Position numbers and translations under genes: made by a program. This document shows, piece after piece, positions 29,250 to 32,418 of a stretch of 32,418 bases of DNA. Positions within the stretch are counted from its first letter, which is position 1; every line of letters starts with the position of its first letter. This DNA is from Rhodospirillales bacterium. Its GTDB lineage: Bacteria; Pseudomonadota; Alphaproteobacteria; Acetobacterales; Acetobacteraceae. The notes under the pieces are model-generated. The model was not told where the DNA came from and did no database searches. It saw only the letters and a program-made list of their open reading frames with translations. The DNA lies in contig JAGWIE010000002.1 of NCBI GenBank assembly GCA_028866445.1, positions 1 to 32,418 of the forward strand, read 5' to 3'.

Positions 29250-30248
29250 TCAACCGCTGACGCGTAGCAAAATCTTGCCGATATGCGTGCTGGTCTCCAT
29301 CAGCGCATGCGCTTCTGCCGCCTGTTCCAGGGGGAATACTGCCTCGATCACCGGTGCCACTTTGGCTTGTGCCAGCAGCGGCCAGATTTTCTGTTTCAAT
29401 GCGGCGGCAATCTCCGCCTTCTCTTGCGCCGTGCGTGGGCGCATGGTGGAGCCGGTAACGGTAAGGCGTTTCTGCATAATCGGCAGGAGGTCAATCTCGG
29501 CTTTGGAGCCCTGCATGAAGGCCACCTGAACCAGCCGCCCGCGCGGCGCAAGACTTTGAATATTGCGCTGGGCATAGTGGGCACCCACCATATCCAGCAC
29601 CACATCCACGCCCCGCTTGCCTGTGGCCTGCCCGATTACCTCTTCAAAAGCCTGGGTTTTGTAATTTATGGCGGTGGCTCCGTAGCGTTCGATAAAAGCG
29701 CATTTCTCATCCGTTCCGGCGGTGGCGAACACGGTTGAGCCTTGCGCGCGGGCAAGCTGCACTGCGGTAAGGCCAATCCCGGAGGTGCCGCCATGCACCA
29801 GCAGGCTTTCCGTGGGTTTAAGCTCCGCCATGTCGAATAAATTCGCCCAGACGGTGAAAAAATTCTCTGGCAGGGCAGCGGCTTTCAGCGCGTCATACCC
29901 CTCTGGCCAGGGCAAACATTGCCCGCAGGGTACAGCCACATATTCAGCATAGCCGCCGCCGTTGCAAAGGGCCGTTATTTTATGACCGGGGTAAAAACCG
30001 CTCGCCATCTGCCCAAGTGCCACCACCTCACCCGCCACTTCCAGGCCGAGAATGGAGCTGGCACCTGGCGGTGGCGGGTAAAGACCTTTGCGCTGCTGTA
30101 CATCCGGCCGGTTTACCCCCGCCGCCTGCACACGGATCAGCACCTCATCCTCCTTCAGTACAGGCAGGGGCCCGCTGGCCAGCACCATCGCCTCCGGCGC
30201 GCCAGGATGAGGAACATCGATATATCGCATGGTCTGAGGCAGCATCAT
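29250..30248 (-). CDS. NAD(P)H-quinone oxidoreductase (zinc-independent MDR family, PIG3-like)
   Basis: VNRPDVQQRKGLYPPPPGASSILGLEVAGEVVALG, LLVHGGTSGIGLTAVQLARAQGSTVFATAG. Confidence 0.9.
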   Translation of the reverse strand: MMLPQTMRYIDVPHPGAPEAMVLASGPLPVLKEDEVLIRVQAAGVNRPDVQQRKGLYPPPPGASSILGLEVAGEVVALGQMASGFYPGHKITALCNGGGYAEYVAVPCGQCLPWPEGYDALKAAALPENFFTVWANLFDMAELKPTESLLVHGGTSGIGLTAVQLARAQGSTVFATAGTDEKCAFIERYGATAINYKTQAFEEVIGQATGKRGVDVVLDMVGAHYAQRNIQSLAPRGRLVQVAFMQGSKAEIDLLPIMQKRLTVTGSTMRPRTAQEKAEIAAALKQKIWPLLAQAKVAPVIEAVFPLEQAAEAHALMETSTHIGKILLRVSG

Positions 30249-30311
30249 ACGGGCATATCACCGCTCTCATCCGCCTTGCGTCAACCCTGGCCGGGTGCGA
30301 GTGAAAGGGCG

Positions 30312-31475
30312 ATGATGCACGCATTTCCCCGCCGAAAACTGCTTGGCACCGCCCTGGCACTCAGCCTTGCAAGACAAGCCCGCGCTGCCGACCCCGGCGG
30401 CCAGGACAGCCCCGACCCGACCACATCGCCCACGCCGCAATTCGGCGCGGCATTGCCGCTCACCGGCACCTATGCCCTGGCGGGCGACGAAGCACTGCGC
30501 GGCATCCAGCTTGCCGTTGACGCGGTGAACGCCAATGGTGGCATCGCCGGCAAGCCGGTTTCGCTCGCCCAGGCGGATATGCAGTCTCAATCCAACGCGG
30601 CCACCGCTGTGAATGGGCTTATCACCGGCGAGCAAGCCAACATTCTGCTTGGCAGTGGCACTTCCGCTCTTTCCTACCCCGCCTCGGCGGCGGCAGAGCT
30701 GGCGCAACTGCCGTTTATTGAACTTACCGCCCCGGCGGATGGCATCATGACGCGCGGCTTTAAATTCCTGCTCCGCACCTGCCCCACCACCTCCATGGCC
30801 GGAACCCTCGCGGCCAATACCATCAAGGCTCGGTTCGCCGGGCGGAATTTAGGGCTGCTGTTCAACACCGGAGCCACGGGTGGGGCCATCGCCGCGGCGG
30901 TCATCTCCTCCCTGAACGCGGCCAAGCTGCCCATCACTCTGGCAGCGGGATACCCTGAAGATGCCGTTGACCTCTCTGACGAGGCCGGAAGGATGATGCG
31001 CGCCAAGGTGGATGTGCTGTTGCACGCTGCGGGGCCGGATGACAGCCTGGCCTTGTTCCAGGCCATGAGGAGCCTGAACTGGCGGCCCGCTTCGCTCATC
31101 GGCTGCGGCGATGGCTATGGGCTGCGCGACACACATATTGCGCTGGGAGGGGCATTGGATGGCACGCTGGTCATCGCTGCGCCGTTTTTCCCCGGCCCGG
31201 CCGGGCAAATCGCGGACGCCTATACGGCCCGCTACGCCGTGCCGCCGCGTTCAGCCGAATCCTGCACAGCTTATGTGGGGGCCAAGCTGGTATTCGACAC
31301 GCTGAATACCGTAGGCGCCGACCCCACCAAGCTGCTCCCCGCCATGCGGAAATTAAACCTGGCGCCGGGCGTGCTGCTGAACGGCTTTGGTGCCGCGTTC
31401 GATGCCACCGGCCAGAACACCGCCAGCTTCGTAACCTTGCAACGTTGGAAAAACGGCGCGCTAGTCCCGGCCTGA
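30312..31475 (+). CDS. Periplasmic ligand-binding protein (penicillin-binding-protein-activator / branched-chain amino acid ABC substrate-binding type)
   Basis: MMHAFPRRKLLGTALALSLARQARA signal; FGAALPLTGTYALAGDEALRGIQLAVDAVNANGGIAGKPVSL. Start at 30312 rather than ORF-track 29919. Confidence 0.85.
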   Translation: MMHAFPRRKLLGTALALSLARQARAADPGGQDSPDPTTSPTPQFGAALPLTGTYALAGDEALRGIQLAVDAVNANGGIAGKPVSLAQADMQSQSNAATAVNGLITGEQANILLGSGTSALSYPASAAAELAQLPFIELTAPADGIMTRGFKFLLRTCPTTSMAGTLAANTIKARFAGRNLGLLFNTGATGGAIAAAVISSLNAAKLPITLAAGYPEDAVDLSDEAGRMMRAKVDVLLHAAGPDDSLALFQAMRSLNWRPASLIGCGDGYGLRDTHIALGGALDGTLVIAAPFFPGPAGQIADAYTARYAVPPRSAESCTAYVGAKLVFDTLNTVGADPTKLLPAMRKLNLAPGVLLNGFGAAFDATGQNTASFVTLQRWKNGALVPA

Positions 31476-31497
31476 AATCTTTGTTTGAGCGGGCGAT

Positions 31498-32406
31498 TCA
31501 GACATCGCGCGCTAAGGCCGCCTGAAACTCCACCCATTCACGCTTGGAAAGCCCGGAGCCTTCCTGCGTTACCGCCTCACCCGCCAGCATCTTCTTCACG
31601 CAATCGAGCATCTTGGCCGAGAAGGTCACCGCCCCCAGCCGGTAATCGCAGAACGCCTTGTAAGAAAGCGGCACCCACGCCTCGGTGAGCTTCAGCATCG
31701 CCTCGGCATAAACTCGGATCTCGTATTGCGCATGGGCATCCGCCCGCAGCCGCAAGAAGTGGAAGAGGTTGTGCAAATCCGTCTTCCAGTACCATTGCGT
31801 ATAGGTGTTGAGCGTGAGGTTCATGCGCGCCAGCTCCCGCGCCAGCCCGGTCTCTTCGCTCAGCATGTCCTCGTAATGGCCATAAGTCTGTTCCGCGTCC
31901 TGGCGGAGCATCTCCATCACCCTTGTGGTGGTCTCCGCGTCCAGCACCTCGCCGCGGCCCTGGCGGTTATCCTTGGATTGCTTGGCCATCTGCTCGGGCG
32001 CGGGCAGGTAATAATCCTTATCCAGAATGGAATAGCGCGCGGAATATTCATTCACATTCGCGGTGCGGTGGCGGATCCATTGCCGCGCCACAAAAATCGG
32101 CAGCTTTACGTGAAACTTTATCTCGCACATCTCAAACGGTGTGGAATGGTAATGGCGCATGAGGTAGCGGATCAGCCCCTCATCCTCCAGCGCCCGGCGG
32201 GTGCCGCGCCCGTAGGAGACGCGGGCGGCCTGCACCACAGCGCCATCATCGCCCATGTAATCCACCACGCGCACAAAGCCGTGGTCCAGCACCGGAACAG
32301 CGGTGAAAAGCTGTTCCTCAAGGGCGGCCACTGTGGGGCGGCGCGTGGCGTGAGAGGCAGCGCGCGCGGCCTCGATCTCGGATTGCTGTTCAGGTGAGAG
32401 GCTCAT
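31498..32406 (-). CDS. thyX: FAD-dependent thymidylate synthase ThyX
   Basis: ThyX signature [39 protein letters not shown]. Confidence 0.96.
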   Translation of the reverse strand: MSLSPEQQSEIEAARAASHATRRPTVAALEEQLFTAVPVLDHGFVRVVDYMGDDGAVVQAARVSYGRGTRRALEDEGLIRYLMRHYHSTPFEMCEIKFHVKLPIFVARQWIRHRTANVNEYSARYSILDKDYYLPAPEQMAKQSKDNRQGRGEVLDAETTTRVMEMLRQDAEQTYGHYEDMLSEETGLARELARMNLTLNTYTQWYWKTDLHNLFHFLRLRADAHAQYEIRVYAEAMLKLTEAWVPLSYKAFCDYRLGAVTFSAKMLDCVKKMLAGEAVTQEGSGLSKREWVEFQAALARDV

Positions 32407-32418
32407 GCCGCATCTCTT

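Overview
This looks like an acidophile/Acetobacteraceae-like alphaproteobacterial chromosome interrupted by a ~15.3 kb integrative and mobilizable element (IME). Chromosomal backbone: UDP-glucose dehydrogenase 5' end, WecA/MraY-family transferase, metZ and tRNA-Gly(CCC) on the left; hrpB, a DsbD-family reductase, a PmtA-like methyltransferase, CIRCE-controlled groES-groEL, a radical SAM protein, a nitroreductase, a CHAP protein, a RidA-like protein, a lipoprotein, a quinone oxidoreductase, a periplasmic binding protein and thyX on the right. The IME starts at the 3' end of tRNA-Gly and ends at a 16-bp direct repeat beside the hrpB stop codon (2915-2930 / 18205-18220). It encodes a tyrosine integrase, a translationally coupled two-TM protein of unknown function, a small excisionase-like HTH protein absent from the ORF track, a small putative accessory protein, a TraD/VirD4-like coupling protein and a MobF relaxase-helicase, but no mating-pair-formation genes. 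Its cargo is a four-gene operon-like module: a UGM-like flavoprotein, an NAD-dependent epimerase and two tandem, diverged paralogous polytopic membrane proteins whose C-terminal soluble domain carries four conserved cysteines. This is the best candidate for an undescribed envelope-modification system. All functional calls are from reading motifs by eye; no searches were run.
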